6,946 bases of DNA from an uncultured Gemmatimonadota bacterium (GTDB lineage Bacteria; Gemmatimonadota; Gemmatimonadetes; Gemmatimonadales; Gemmatimonadaceae). Positions 1 through 6,468 of the stretch are shown in pieces. Positions within the stretch are counted from its first letter, which is position 1, and each line of letters begins with the position of its first letter. A model generated the notes under the pieces. That model was not told where the DNA came from, did no database searches, and saw only the letters and a list, made by a program, of their open reading frames with translations. The DNA lies in assembly GCA_946887155.1 (NCBI GenBank), contig CAMPKM010000155.1:1-6946 (forward strand), in the 5' to 3' direction. Position numbers and translations under genes: made by a program.

Positions 1-539
1 AGTCCGTCATTCGTGACCGTGGCAACGGACGCGTTGCTGGTGGTCCACGTGAAAGGCCGACCCGAGAGGACGCGACCACCGCCGTCGAGCGCTTCGGCAA
101 CCAGCAGGAACGTCTCGCCCACGCGCATCGCATGGTTGTTGTGCGAAAGCCGGACGAAGCTGACCGGCGTCGGGTTCACCGTGACTTCCGAAAACGCGTT
201 CTTTCCGACCGTGCTGGCCGCGATCATCACGGTTCCGATGGTGCGACCGGTAACGACGCCTGACGCGGAGACGGTCGCGATGGCGTCATCCTCACTGGAC
301 CACGTCACCCGGCGCCCCGCCATCAATTGACCGGCGCCATCGCGGACTTCGGCACTCAGCGTGAGGTTGGCACCGACCGCAACCGTTGCACTCGACGGCG
401 TGACCGCAATGGACTCGACCTCGCCGTCATCGGGGCTCGTCGAATCCGATGAGCATCCCGTCGCCACGGACAGCGCGGTCGCCCAACACATCGCCTGCAG
501 GAACGCGCTGCCGCGCGTCCACGGGACAAATGGCCCCAA
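1..539 (-). CDS. Lipoprotein with bacterial Ig-like (Big_2) repeats, C-terminus cut by window edge
   Basis: At least 179 residues are visible and the gene continues past base 1. The N-terminus is a lipoprotein signal: Arg9, a hydrophobic stretch at about 11-26 and a lipobox-like ATGC at 26-29, with Cys29 the predicted lipidated residue. A Ser/Asp-rich linker (about 30-40) follows. Residues 41-123 look like one Big_2 unit, with the hallmarks SIAVTPSSATVAVG, VTWSSEDDAIATVSASGVVTG and a closing VTVNP. A second unit starts near 125 and shows FTWTTSNASVATVTNDG before the edge. Big_2 domains are known as extracellular, adhesion-like modules; this protein is probably anchored on the outer or cell-surface side. 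I chose TTG at 539 because GAGG lies 8 nt upstream and because the next in-frame Met (codon 17, base 491) would remove the basic n-region. The in-frame stop upstream is at 621-623. Ligand and role are unknown. Confidence 0.8.
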   Translation of the reverse strand, partial: MGPFVPWTRGSAFLQAMCWATALSVATGCSSDSTSPDDGEVESIAVTPSSATVAVGANLTLSAEVRDGAGQLMAGRRVTWSSEDDAIATVSASGVVTGRTIGTVMIAASTVGKNAFSEVTVNPTPVSFVRLSHNNHAMRVGETFLLVAEALDGGGRVLSGRPFTWTTSNASVATVTNDG

Positions 540-547
540 TCGACTAA

Positions 548-551
548 CCTC
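548..551 (-). promoter_or_regulatory. Shine-Dalgarno GAGG deciding the TTG start of the Big_2 lipoprotein
   Basis: On the minus strand GAGG is followed by 8 nt and then TTG at 539. No ATG or GTG in this frame gives a full signal peptide with its positive n-region, so this site supports the rare TTG start. Confidence 0.5.
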
Positions 552-571
552 AGCGAGCCGGAAAACCGCGC

Positions 572-578
572 CAATACA
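572..578 (-). promoter_or_regulatory. Candidate -10 element TGTATTG upstream of the Big_2 lipoprotein
   Basis: The minus strand reads TGTATTG 32 nt before the TTG start. The same heptamer precedes the PadR gene and the four-TM coiled-coil gene. No convincing -35 hexamer is seen at 17-18 nt, so this rests on position and recurrence only. The rest of the 540-718 gap shows no clear terminator or other gene. Confidence 0.25.
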
Positions 579-718
579 GCAGGAATGCCCGAACGTACAG
601 CGCCCGCGCTGAACGCGGTATCAATCGAAAGGGCAATGCGCGCGTAATCCCTGCGTCAACAGCAGGCTGAACAACACGTTAGGCTGCTGGCGACGAGGTG
701 CCTGCAGCGCTACCGGGA

Positions 719-2443
719 TCAGCCGTAGTGACCGCGGGAGGGAGGCGTGGGCTGGCCACGCAGCGTTGGCTGAGAGCCCAACCAGTCGTGGTAGGCGACT
801 CTCTCCTTTGCCAGCCTCGTGTACAGGTCGCGCACGACGCGGTCGAGGTCCGCGATGTCTTCGCGCAGGTGGGTCGATTCTTCCCGGCGGATGGGGATGC
901 GGAGTTCCAGTTCGCCGATCTGCGCTTCGCGGACGCGCAGCGATTCTTCGAGCTCGTCGATCACGGCCTGTACCTTGGCCTGCGCCGCAAAGCCACGCTC
1001 GACGCTGCGCACATCATCGACCGTACCGCTGGCGATGTGCTGTCCAATGGCCGAAAGGGTCTTGTTCGACCGATCGAGTTCCCGGCGTTCGGTTTCGGCC
1101 TGCAGGTTCAACGACTGCAAGCGCGACTCGATGTCGATGACTTCAGCCGAGATGGATTCGTATCTCTTGCGACGCTCGTCGAGCAGGTCTTCCTGCAACC
1201 GGAGATCATCGACCCACGTGCGCATCTTGCGTTCGTGCGTCTGGATCGCCTGCTCGGTCCGCCGCCGCCGCTCATCTTCCTCGCGGACGTTGCGATACGA
1301 CAGGACGCACCATTCCTCGAACCGTTGCGGCGTCATCGGCGCCCCGGTGCGCGCGCGATCGTGCGGGTCGAGATGCTCGTCGAACTTTCCCTGCGTGTAG
1401 TCGGTGTACAGGCTCTGGAGCTGCTCGCTGTAATAGATACCGACGCTCCTCGGCTGGAACAGCTTGAGGATCAGCAGGCCGAGAAAGAGAAAGCTGAGGA
1501 AGACGCCGAGTGCGACCTGGGTGCCGGAATAGTCGGGGTTCTCCATCAGGACACTCAGGACTTCGCTCCTGGAACGGAGCCCGTCGTCGAGCAATGGCAC
1601 GCCAAAGCGGGTGGACAGCACCGAAGCCGGCGCGCGGTCGAAGGCGAACAACGTGCTGTCGCGCTCCATTCCCACTTCCGCAATGCGACGTTTCAGGTCG
1701 GCGGCGCGCTCTTCCATCGCAATCACGGCGGCGCCGCGCCCATAACGACCAGAAAGCCCCTGGCCGGCGGCTTCGAGAATGCCTTCGGATTGCGTCGCGT
1801 TCAGCGCACTGTCGAGCGGGCGAAGTTGCTCGTCGTAGCGAGCCGCCAGTGCCGTGCGTGCCGAGGCGATGCTCGTGCCGTTGCGCGAACGGATGGTGTC
1901 GATGACGTCGCTGCGAAACACGAGCTGCGCGAGGAACGGAGCGGTGATCCAGAGCGAAACGACCACGATGACGCCGCGGATGACGAGACCGGCCACGAAC
2001 TTTCGCTGCTCGACGAGCCCGTCGAAGAGTCCCTCGTCCGCCTTGTCCTTCGGGGACAGCATGCGCTGGTAGTACGCGCGCGACGTATCCATCGTGACGA
2101 ACGTGGCATCGGCGAGCCAGATCACGAAGAAGAGACTCATGGCGGCGGCCAGGCCGGTGACGATCGAACCAGCGCCCACGCCGAAGAGGGAGCCGACGTA
2201 ACCCCATGACACGGCCTCGGCGGAAGCCATGATCACGATCAGCACCCTCGCGCAGAAGATCCAGAACTTCGCGGTAGGTGTCTGCAGTTGCTGGCCATGC
2301 GGCTGCAGCGAAAACTGCGCGAAGAATTCACGCAGTGCCTCACCGGAAAACGACCAGCGCTGTTCTACCGGATGCTCGACCGGAGTGATCTCACCAATGG
2401 TGAGGTCACGATTCGCGGCCGGCTCACGCTTCAATGCTCGCAT
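719..2443 (-). CDS. Four-TM membrane protein with C-terminal coiled coil, DUF4407-like
   Basis: The protein has 574 residues. Predicted TM segments lie near 60-84, 90-113, 149-175 and 309-328. Between TM3 and TM4 is a region of about 130 residues, probably extracytoplasmic. After TM4 a charged region rich in E, R, Q and L at about 385-550 looks like a long coiled coil, probably cytoplasmic. The order of two close TMs, a loop, TM3, a helical ectodomain, then TM4 ending in ILKLFQPRS resembles DUF4407 proteins, where TM4 typically ends in a similar KLLSPRG-type motif. That assignment is from recalled family architecture and is not a search result. Function is unknown; a scaffold or mechanosensing role would be a guess. 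ATG at 2443 follows two in-frame TAG codons directly, so no upstream start is possible, yet no good Shine-Dalgarno is seen. It is divergent from the VOC gene and followed after 179 nt by the lipoprotein gene. Confidence 0.8.
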   Translation of the reverse strand: MRALKREPAANRDLTIGEITPVEHPVEQRWSFSGEALREFFAQFSLQPHGQQLQTPTAKFWIFCARVLIVIMASAEAVSWGYVGSLFGVGAGSIVTGLAAAMSLFFVIWLADATFVTMDTSRAYYQRMLSPKDKADEGLFDGLVEQRKFVAGLVIRGVIVVVSLWITAPFLAQLVFRSDVIDTIRSRNGTSIASARTALAARYDEQLRPLDSALNATQSEGILEAAGQGLSGRYGRGAAVIAMEERAADLKRRIAEVGMERDSTLFAFDRAPASVLSTRFGVPLLDDGLRSRSEVLSVLMENPDYSGTQVALGVFLSFLFLGLLILKLFQPRSVGIYYSEQLQSLYTDYTQGKFDEHLDPHDRARTGAPMTPQRFEEWCVLSYRNVREEDERRRRTEQAIQTHERKMRTWVDDLRLQEDLLDERRKRYESISAEVIDIESRLQSLNLQAETERRELDRSNKTLSAIGQHIASGTVDDVRSVERGFAAQAKVQAVIDELEESLRVREAQIGELELRIPIRREESTHLREDIADLDRVVRDLYTRLAKERVAYHDWLGSQPTLRGQPTPPSRGHYG

Positions 2444-2589
2444 CTACTACTCGGCGACTCCGCACGGTTCGCCGCCGGATTGCGCGGCCCACATCGACAG
2501 CAAGGTTTCGCGACTCGCGGATGATCGCGGTGAGCATTGCATTTGATCAGCCCCCCGACCGGAGCGCGAAGCATCACGCACGGTCTCAA

Positions 2590-2596
2590 CAATACA
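2590..2596 (-). promoter_or_regulatory. Candidate -10 element TGTATTG ahead of the DUF4407-like gene
   Basis: The minus strand reads TGTATTG 146 nt before ATG 2443, in a locally AT-rich patch (about 2588-2613). If it is a -10, the transcript would have a leader of about 140 nt and the -35 position (about 2614-2620) would fall inside the dyad at 2614-2626. The -35 sequence there (GTGGCG) is poor. Confidence 0.25.
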
Positions 2597-2613
2597 ATTC
2601 CCCTCATCAATAA

Positions 2614-2626
2614 CGCCACTGTGGCG
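2614..2626. promoter_or_regulatory. 13-bp dyad CGCCAC-T-GTGGCG in the divergent intergenic region, possible operator
   Basis: The two 6-bp arms are perfect around a central T. The symmetry resumes one mismatch further out (TA on the left, TA on the right), giving a 19-bp imperfect palindrome at 2611-2629. It lies between two divergent genes, 99 nt before the VOC start and about 170 nt before the DUF4407-like start. The shape suits a dimeric repressor or activator site. It is not followed by a T-tract, so a terminator is unlikely. The remainder of 2444-2724 shows no supported gene; short minus-strand ORFs there have no recognisable features. Confidence 0.4.
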
Positions 2627-2724
2627 GTAATGCAGCGCCAACGAAACCTTCAGGACGTATCTGGCGGCGTTTCAGAGCCGCGTCGCTTCTTACGGGTCGT
2701 GACAATTCTCCCAAACCGTGTCCA

Positions 2725-3099
2725 ATGTCCGCCTTCAAACGTGTCGTCCCTTACGCAGCAGACGCCCTCGATCTTCCTGTGCGGAACGTCGATGAAGCAG
2801 CGCCCCATTACGTGTCGAGACTCGGATTCCAGCTTGTGTCCCGGGTGGACGCGCCGCGGAAAAGCGTCATTCTCGAGCGAGACTCGGTCCGAATTGCGCT
2901 TGTTGAAAACGGTCGGGATCCTGAGCAGGAAGGTGCGTATCTCGAAGTGGATGACGTTGAAGCAGTATTTGAGGAGATCAACGGCAGGTCACCTACGGAC
3001 AAGGACATAGAGCTTCAAAACAACAAGGGCAGATCACAACGCGTGTTTTTCCACATTGCACCGGATGGCTTGTGTTTCATGATCGGCGAACAGGCGTGA
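2725..3099 (+). CDS. VOC-superfamily (glyoxalase/bleomycin-resistance-fold) protein, metal ligands apparently absent
   Basis: At 124 residues it has the normal size for a single-chain VOC protein. The first beta-alpha-beta-beta-beta unit is seen in LPVRNVDEAAPHYVSRLGF (about 17-35), the classic VOC opening. The second unit begins at YLEVDDVEAVFEEI (about 72-85) and ends in APDGLCFMIGE (about 112-122), matching the usual DPDG turn. The metal ligands of glyoxalase I-type enzymes are not where expected: the first-strand His aligns with Ala, the second-unit opening strand has no His, and the final Glu after DPDG aligns with Met. It may therefore bind a ligand without metal, as bleomycin-binding relatives do, but the substrate cannot be told. 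No strong Shine-Dalgarno precedes ATG 2725. GC is clearly lower than in the flanking genes (43-55% in sampled 60-base lines). A phosphotransferase remnant follows after 19 nt, suggesting a former two-gene operon. Confidence 0.85.
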   Translation: MSAFKRVVPYAADALDLPVRNVDEAAPHYVSRLGFQLVSRVDAPRKSVILERDSVRIALVENGRDPEQEGAYLEVDDVEAVFEEINGRSPTDKDIELQNNKGRSQRVFFHIAPDGLCFMIGEQA

Positions 3100-3118
3100 G
3101 AGAGCTTCACCTGAGGTC

Positions 3119-3284
3119 ATGACCGAACTAGAACCGTGGGAATCGGACCGGCCACTTTCCGTCGAAATGGTGTCGGACGCAATCAGCGCCAGCTTCCCGG
3201 ATCTGGATCGATCGAAACCTCGATTTCTCGGTTTCGGGCTGGGAGTATGACGCGTGGCTTACGGCCGACGGGTGGGGGTTCCGG
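3119..3284 (+). pseudogene. Frameshifted and truncated N-terminus of an aminoglycoside-phosphotransferase-family gene
   Basis: ATG at 3119 opens a frame reading MTELEPWESDRPLSVEMVSD, then SASFPDLDRSKPRFLGFG, and stops at TGA 3248-3250. Moving one frame at about 3236-3240 (a G run, apparently one extra G) gives GWEYDAWLTADGWGFR up to 3284. The joined text follows the start of APH (PF01636) kinases: helix, then a G-x-G-W-[DE]-x-x glycine-rich strand, then a strand ending in W-V-F-R-F-P-R-R. After FR the similarity stops, with a stop at 3348-3350 in that frame. The catalytic core (HGD and DxD motifs, about 240 residues) is missing, and the ADOP permease 3' end begins at 3368 on the other strand. 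GAGG at 3113-3116 is only 2 nt from the ATG. It is most likely a decayed gene; a sequencing error could explain the frameshift but not the truncation. The rest of 3285-3367 holds nothing else I recognise. Confidence 0.6.
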
Positions 3285-3367
3285 TCGACTGGACTCGCCG
3301 GTCAATGTCAGCGAAGGACCGCACGGTCTACCGAGGTTCATCCATCATGACCGGTCGCCGGAGCATC

Positions 3368-6058
3368 TCAGTCGCTCCTGAACGCGATGGCGGGATCTAC
3401 GGTGGCTGCCCGGCGCGCGGGAATGGCACTCGCCAGGACCGAGACTGCGAGCATTGAGAAGATCACGACCGCGTACGTGACCGGGTCTGTCGGCTCGACT
3501 CCGAACAACACATCGCGCAGGTAGCGAGTGAGCGCGAACGCGGCGGCGAGTCCTATCGCCGTGCCGGCGATCGCCATGCTGAGACCGCGCCTCACCACCA
3601 TCCCCAGCACCGCTCCGCGCGGCGCGCCCAGGGCGATCCGCACGCCGATCTCGCGCTGGCGACTGCTGACCAGGTACGACAGCACACCGTACAGACCAAC
3701 GGCGCCCAGGATGAGACCGAGCGCGCCGAACAGGCCAAGAAGCACGGTGAGGAGTCGTGGGCGAGCTACCGCGTCGCCGACGAGCTGGTCGAAGGTCGTG
3801 ACCGAGGTGATCGTCTGCTCCCGGTCGACCGACCAGATGGCTTCGCGGACCGCGTTCACCACGGCGAGCGGTTCACCCTGTGTGCGTGCGACCAGGGTCA
3901 CACCCACACGAGAGTTCATCATGTTGTTGATGTAGATGGTTGGCTGGACGGGTTCTTCGATCGACGTCTGCCGGATGTTTTCCACGACCCCGATAATCGG
4001 CACCGGGGTGTCGCCAAGACGTATCGTTTTTCCGACGGCGCGACCACCGGGGAAATGGGCTTCCGCCAGCGCCCGGTTGACAATGAAGCTCGGTTGGCCG
4101 CCAAATACCGGTGCTTCACCTGGCGTTGGCGCACGCAGCGCACCGTCGTCCACGTTGTATTCGCGACCATCGATCATGCGCGCGCCGATCGTCGCGAAGT
4201 ACCCGTCGCTGATGTGATGCAGCGGCGCTGACGGTGGCTGGTCCCCCGGTCTGGGGTTCATCCCTTCCGGCACGAAGCCGACCCGTTCTCCGTTGCCGCG
4301 GAACGGGGCGTGCTTGGTGGCGCCGGCCGACACAATTCCCGGAACCGTGCGAACGCGGTCGATGATATCGCGATACACCTGGCGGTACGCCTGATTCGGA
4401 TGCCGTGACGTGTTGATGGAGAAATTCACCGCCAGGATTTTGTCCGGGCGAAAGCCAAGGTCGACGCGCAACAGCTCGATGAAACTGCGCGTCATGAGTC
4501 CGGCGCCGACGATCAGAACAACGGCCAGCGCGACCTCGACGACCACCAGCCCCGACCGCAGCCGCTGACTGCCGCCCGACACAAGGCCGCGGCCCGCCTC
4601 GCGAAGGGCGGTCTGGAGGTCGGTCGCCCGTGCCCGCAACGCGGGAGCGAGACCGAACAGCAGCCCGGTAACGATCGAAGCCAAGAGGGCGAACGCCAGC
4701 ACCGTGCGATCCAGCGTGACCTCGGCCGTGCGCGGCAACTGGCCCGCCGCCAACGCGACCAGGGCTCGCGCACCGAACGCGGCCCCGGCGACACCCACGG
4801 CCCCGCCGATGAGCGACAGCATCACGCTTTCGGTCATCATCTGTCGGGCGACGCGGCCCGGTGTGGCGCCCAGCGACAGGCGGAGCGCGACTTCACGCTC
4901 TCGCATCGTGGAGCGTGCCAGCAGCAGGCTGGCCACGTTCACGCACGCCATCAACAACACAAAGCCGACGGCGCCTAACAGCGACACCAGTCCGCGACGG
5001 ACGTTTCCGGTGATGGCGTCGGCCAGCGGCATCACGGTCGCGCCGGACCAGTTGGCGTCTTCCGGATACGTGGCCGCGAGACGCTGCGTGATGGCGTTCA
5101 TGTCCTGCGTGGCCTGCGCCAGCGCGACACCCGGTTTCATCCGGGCGACGACGTCCATGACGCGGACCGGGCGTATGCGCGGGATCGACTCGTCGGGAAT
5201 CGTCGAGTAGGGAATCCACACCTCCACCCGTTCCGACGGGAACCGCATCTCCGGCTTCATGACGGCCACGACGCGGTACGGTGCGCCGTTCAGCGTCAGT
5301 GTCTGGTCGACCTGGGAGGCATCGGCGCCGAACTGGCGCTGCCAGAATCCGTACGACAGCACCACGACGCGATCGTCGCCGCCGCGGGTCATCTCGTCCT
5401 CGCGCGGGAGGCGGCCGATGTGCGGCTGCGTGCCTAACGTCGGGAAGAAGCCGGGTGAGACGAAGGCCACCGACAGCCGCTGGGGATCCCCGGCGCCGGT
5501 GAGGTCGACGCCGCTTCCACCGTCGGCAAACCACCAGCCGCCGATGTCGGTGAACTGCGTCTTCTGCGACCGCCAGTCGTCGAGGTCCACCGGCGACACG
5601 GACGCCTGCCGCGCGCCGCTCCCAGGATTCGCCGACCAGACGCGTACGAGCTGGTCCGGGTTGGCAAACGGAAGCGGTTTGAACACGATGCCGTGAACGA
5701 CGGAGAAGATGGCGGTGTTTGCGCCCACGCCGAGCGCGATCGTGAGGATCGCGGTGATGGTGAATGTGGGGGCGCGGCGCAGGGTACGCAGGCCGTACGC
5801 GATGTCCTGACGCAGCTCGCCCATGATATCTCTCCGGCGTCGTTGCTGTTCGATATCGGTGTCTACCTGCCGGATGTAATCGCGCGCGTCGTCGAGGTCA
5901 CCGAATTCGCGTAGTGCCGCTGATCGCGCCTGGTCGCGCGAGAGCCCGCCCCGGATCAGCTCCTCGGTTCGCGTGTCGATGTGGAACTGGAGCTCGGTGT
6001 CCACATCGCGATGGATCATCGCGCGGGAGCGTCGCCAGAACTGGAGCAGGCGCGGCAT
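3368..6058 (-). CDS. ADOP-family (MacB/FtsX-like, duplicated orphan) ABC transporter permease
   Basis: The protein has 896 residues, the usual size for an ADOP permease. A soluble N-terminal prefix (about 1-80, with ELQFHIDTRTEELIRGGLS and ALREFGDLDD) is typical of the family. TM1 is at about 100-122, followed by a MacB-type periplasmic core (about 123-355) and an FtsX domain with TMs near 358-382, 410-435 and 452-474. The second half repeats the plan: TM5 501-524, a periplasmic domain about 525-765, and TMs near 768-798, 821-845 and 860-882. Both halves carry the coupling motif (REREVALRLSLGAT and RQREIGVRIALGAP). Such proteins are thought to work with a separate MacB-type ATPase; none is present here, and the substrate is unknown. 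ATG 6058 is chosen because it overlaps the PadR stop (TGATG), has GGAG 8 nt upstream and starts the known prefix domain. A longer in-frame reading to 6325 overlaps PadR and is not protein-like. Confidence 0.93.
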   Translation of the reverse strand: MPRLLQFWRRSRAMIHRDVDTELQFHIDTRTEELIRGGLSRDQARSAALREFGDLDDARDYIRQVDTDIEQQRRRRDIMGELRQDIAYGLRTLRRAPTFTITAILTIALGVGANTAIFSVVHGIVFKPLPFANPDQLVRVWSANPGSGARQASVSPVDLDDWRSQKTQFTDIGGWWFADGGSGVDLTGAGDPQRLSVAFVSPGFFPTLGTQPHIGRLPREDEMTRGGDDRVVVLSYGFWQRQFGADASQVDQTLTLNGAPYRVVAVMKPEMRFPSERVEVWIPYSTIPDESIPRIRPVRVMDVVARMKPGVALAQATQDMNAITQRLAATYPEDANWSGATVMPLADAITGNVRRGLVSLLGAVGFVLLMACVNVASLLLARSTMREREVALRLSLGATPGRVARQMMTESVMLSLIGGAVGVAGAAFGARALVALAAGQLPRTAEVTLDRTVLAFALLASIVTGLLFGLAPALRARATDLQTALREAGRGLVSGGSQRLRSGLVVVEVALAVVLIVGAGLMTRSFIELLRVDLGFRPDKILAVNFSINTSRHPNQAYRQVYRDIIDRVRTVPGIVSAGATKHAPFRGNGERVGFVPEGMNPRPGDQPPSAPLHHISDGYFATIGARMIDGREYNVDDGALRAPTPGEAPVFGGQPSFIVNRALAEAHFPGGRAVGKTIRLGDTPVPIIGVVENIRQTSIEEPVQPTIYINNMMNSRVGVTLVARTQGEPLAVVNAVREAIWSVDREQTITSVTTFDQLVGDAVARPRLLTVLLGLFGALGLILGAVGLYGVLSYLVSSRQREIGVRIALGAPRGAVLGMVVRRGLSMAIAGTAIGLAAAFALTRYLRDVLFGVEPTDPVTYAVVIFSMLAVSVLASAIPARRAATVDPAIAFRSD

Positions 6059-6390
6059 CAGGCGGGCTCCAGGACCCGGATCACCGCCGCTGCATAACGA
6101 CGCCAGGCCTGTTCCTCGGCCTTCAGGCGCTGGCGGCCCGCGGCCGTGAGCCGGTAGTACCGGGCGCGCCGGTTGTTTTCGCTCAGGCCCCACTCGGCGC
6201 TGACACACCCCGCGCGCTCGAGCCGGTGCAGCGCCTTGTACAGCGGGGCGTCCTCGACCTCGATGGTGCCTTCGGTGCGTTCGCGGATCCAGCGCGTCAC
6301 GGCGTAGCCGTGCATGCGTTGCCACGCGAGCGTGCGCAGGATCAGGACGTCGAGCGTGCCCTGCAGGAGATCAACGGTGCCGCGGTTCAT
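6058..6390 (-). CDS. PadR-family winged-helix transcriptional regulator
   Basis: The protein has 110 residues, the usual length of the short PadR subfamily. The N-terminal helix and start of the winged helix are in LLQGTLDVLILRTLAWQRMH followed by GYAVTRWI (about 8-35). PLYKALHRLERAGCVSAEWG (about 49-68) covers the recognition helix and entry to the wing, and the wing ends in RARYYRLTAAGRQRL (about 75-89). The C-terminal helix is the dimerisation helix. This subfamily is habitually found directly upstream of ADOP permeases, as here; it probably represses its own operon in response to an unknown ligand. ATG 6390 is preferred over the adjacent GTG 6393 because GGGGAG (6401-6396) sits 5 nt upstream of the ATG and only 2 nt from the GTG. 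The stop shares one base with the permease ATG, so translation is likely coupled. Confidence 0.93.
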   Translation of the reverse strand: MNRGTVDLLQGTLDVLILRTLAWQRMHGYAVTRWIRERTEGTIEVEDAPLYKALHRLERAGCVSAEWGLSENNRRARYYRLTAAGRQRLKAEEQAWRRYAAAVIRVLEPA

Positions 6391-6401
6391 CACTTCTCCC
6401 C

Positions 6402-6418
6402 TTCCCAGGTATGGGGAA
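6402..6418. promoter_or_regulatory. Inverted repeat TTCCC-N7-GGGAA, candidate PadR operator
   Basis: Arms of 5 bp are separated by 7 bp. The site lies between the proposed -10 (6420-6425) and the Shine-Dalgarno (6396-6401), so it covers the expected transcription start, a sensible place for an autorepressor. It does not match the ATGT-N8-ACAT pattern described for some PadR proteins, so binding is an inference from position. Confidence 0.35.
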
Positions 6419-6419
6419 C

Positions 6420-6449
6420 AATACAGCGCGAGGTCGGCGCCGGTTTCAA
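6420..6449 (-). promoter_or_regulatory. Candidate sigma-70-type promoter of the padR-ADOP operon
   Basis: On the minus strand TTGAAA (6449-6444) is followed by an 18-nt spacer and TGTATT (6425-6420). The -35 matches TTGACA at 5 of 6 positions and the -10 matches TATAAT at 4 of 6. The -10 ends 29 nt before ATG 6390. It sits in the 78-nt gap after the upstream permease, so the PadR operon may be transcribed separately. No terminator with a T-tract was seen in that gap; only a short palindrome (CGGCGCCG) is present. Confidence 0.45.
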
Positions 6450-6468
6450 GGGGGAGGGACGAACTGGG

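Noticed and set aside
542..684. Integron attC-like pair on the minus strand: GCCTAAC (684-678) and GTTAGTC (548-542) between two same-strand genes
   Set aside because: The second heptamer breaks the GTTRRRY pattern, inner pairing is limited to a few bases, and GCCTAAC also occurs inside permease coding sequence (about 4976, 5434 and 6797), so it is likely background.
661..696. CAGCAG/CTGCTG hairpin after the DUF4407-like gene as a terminator
   Set aside because: A 6-bp stem with a long loop and no T-tract; not convincing.
698..2209. A 503-codon plus-strand open frame opposite the DUF4407-like gene
   Set aside because: It is rich in Arg, His, Asp and Ala with no fold features, and lies fully antisense to a protein with clear TM segments and coiled coil. 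Long antisense frames are common in high-GC genes.
2431..2641. Small minus-strand ORFs ahead of the DUF4407-like gene, one overlapping its start (from ATG 2574) and one ending in TAG at 2447
   Set aside because: No Shine-Dalgarno, no family features and different frames competing over the same bases. A leader peptide cannot be excluded but is not supported.
3360..3378. Short hairpin GGAGC-N9-GCTCC over the permease stop codon, and GACCG-CA-CGGTC near 3317-3328, as terminators between convergent transcripts
   Set aside because: Stems are only about 5 bp, one spans the stop codon and the other has a 2-nt loop. Neither is followed by a T-tract on either strand.
6059..6325. An 89-codon N-terminal extension of the complete permease
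   Set aside because: It overlaps padR in another frame, is Arg/Pro/Gly-rich and unlike any permease prefix. The ATG at 6058 has a Shine-Dalgarno and the family's normal start.
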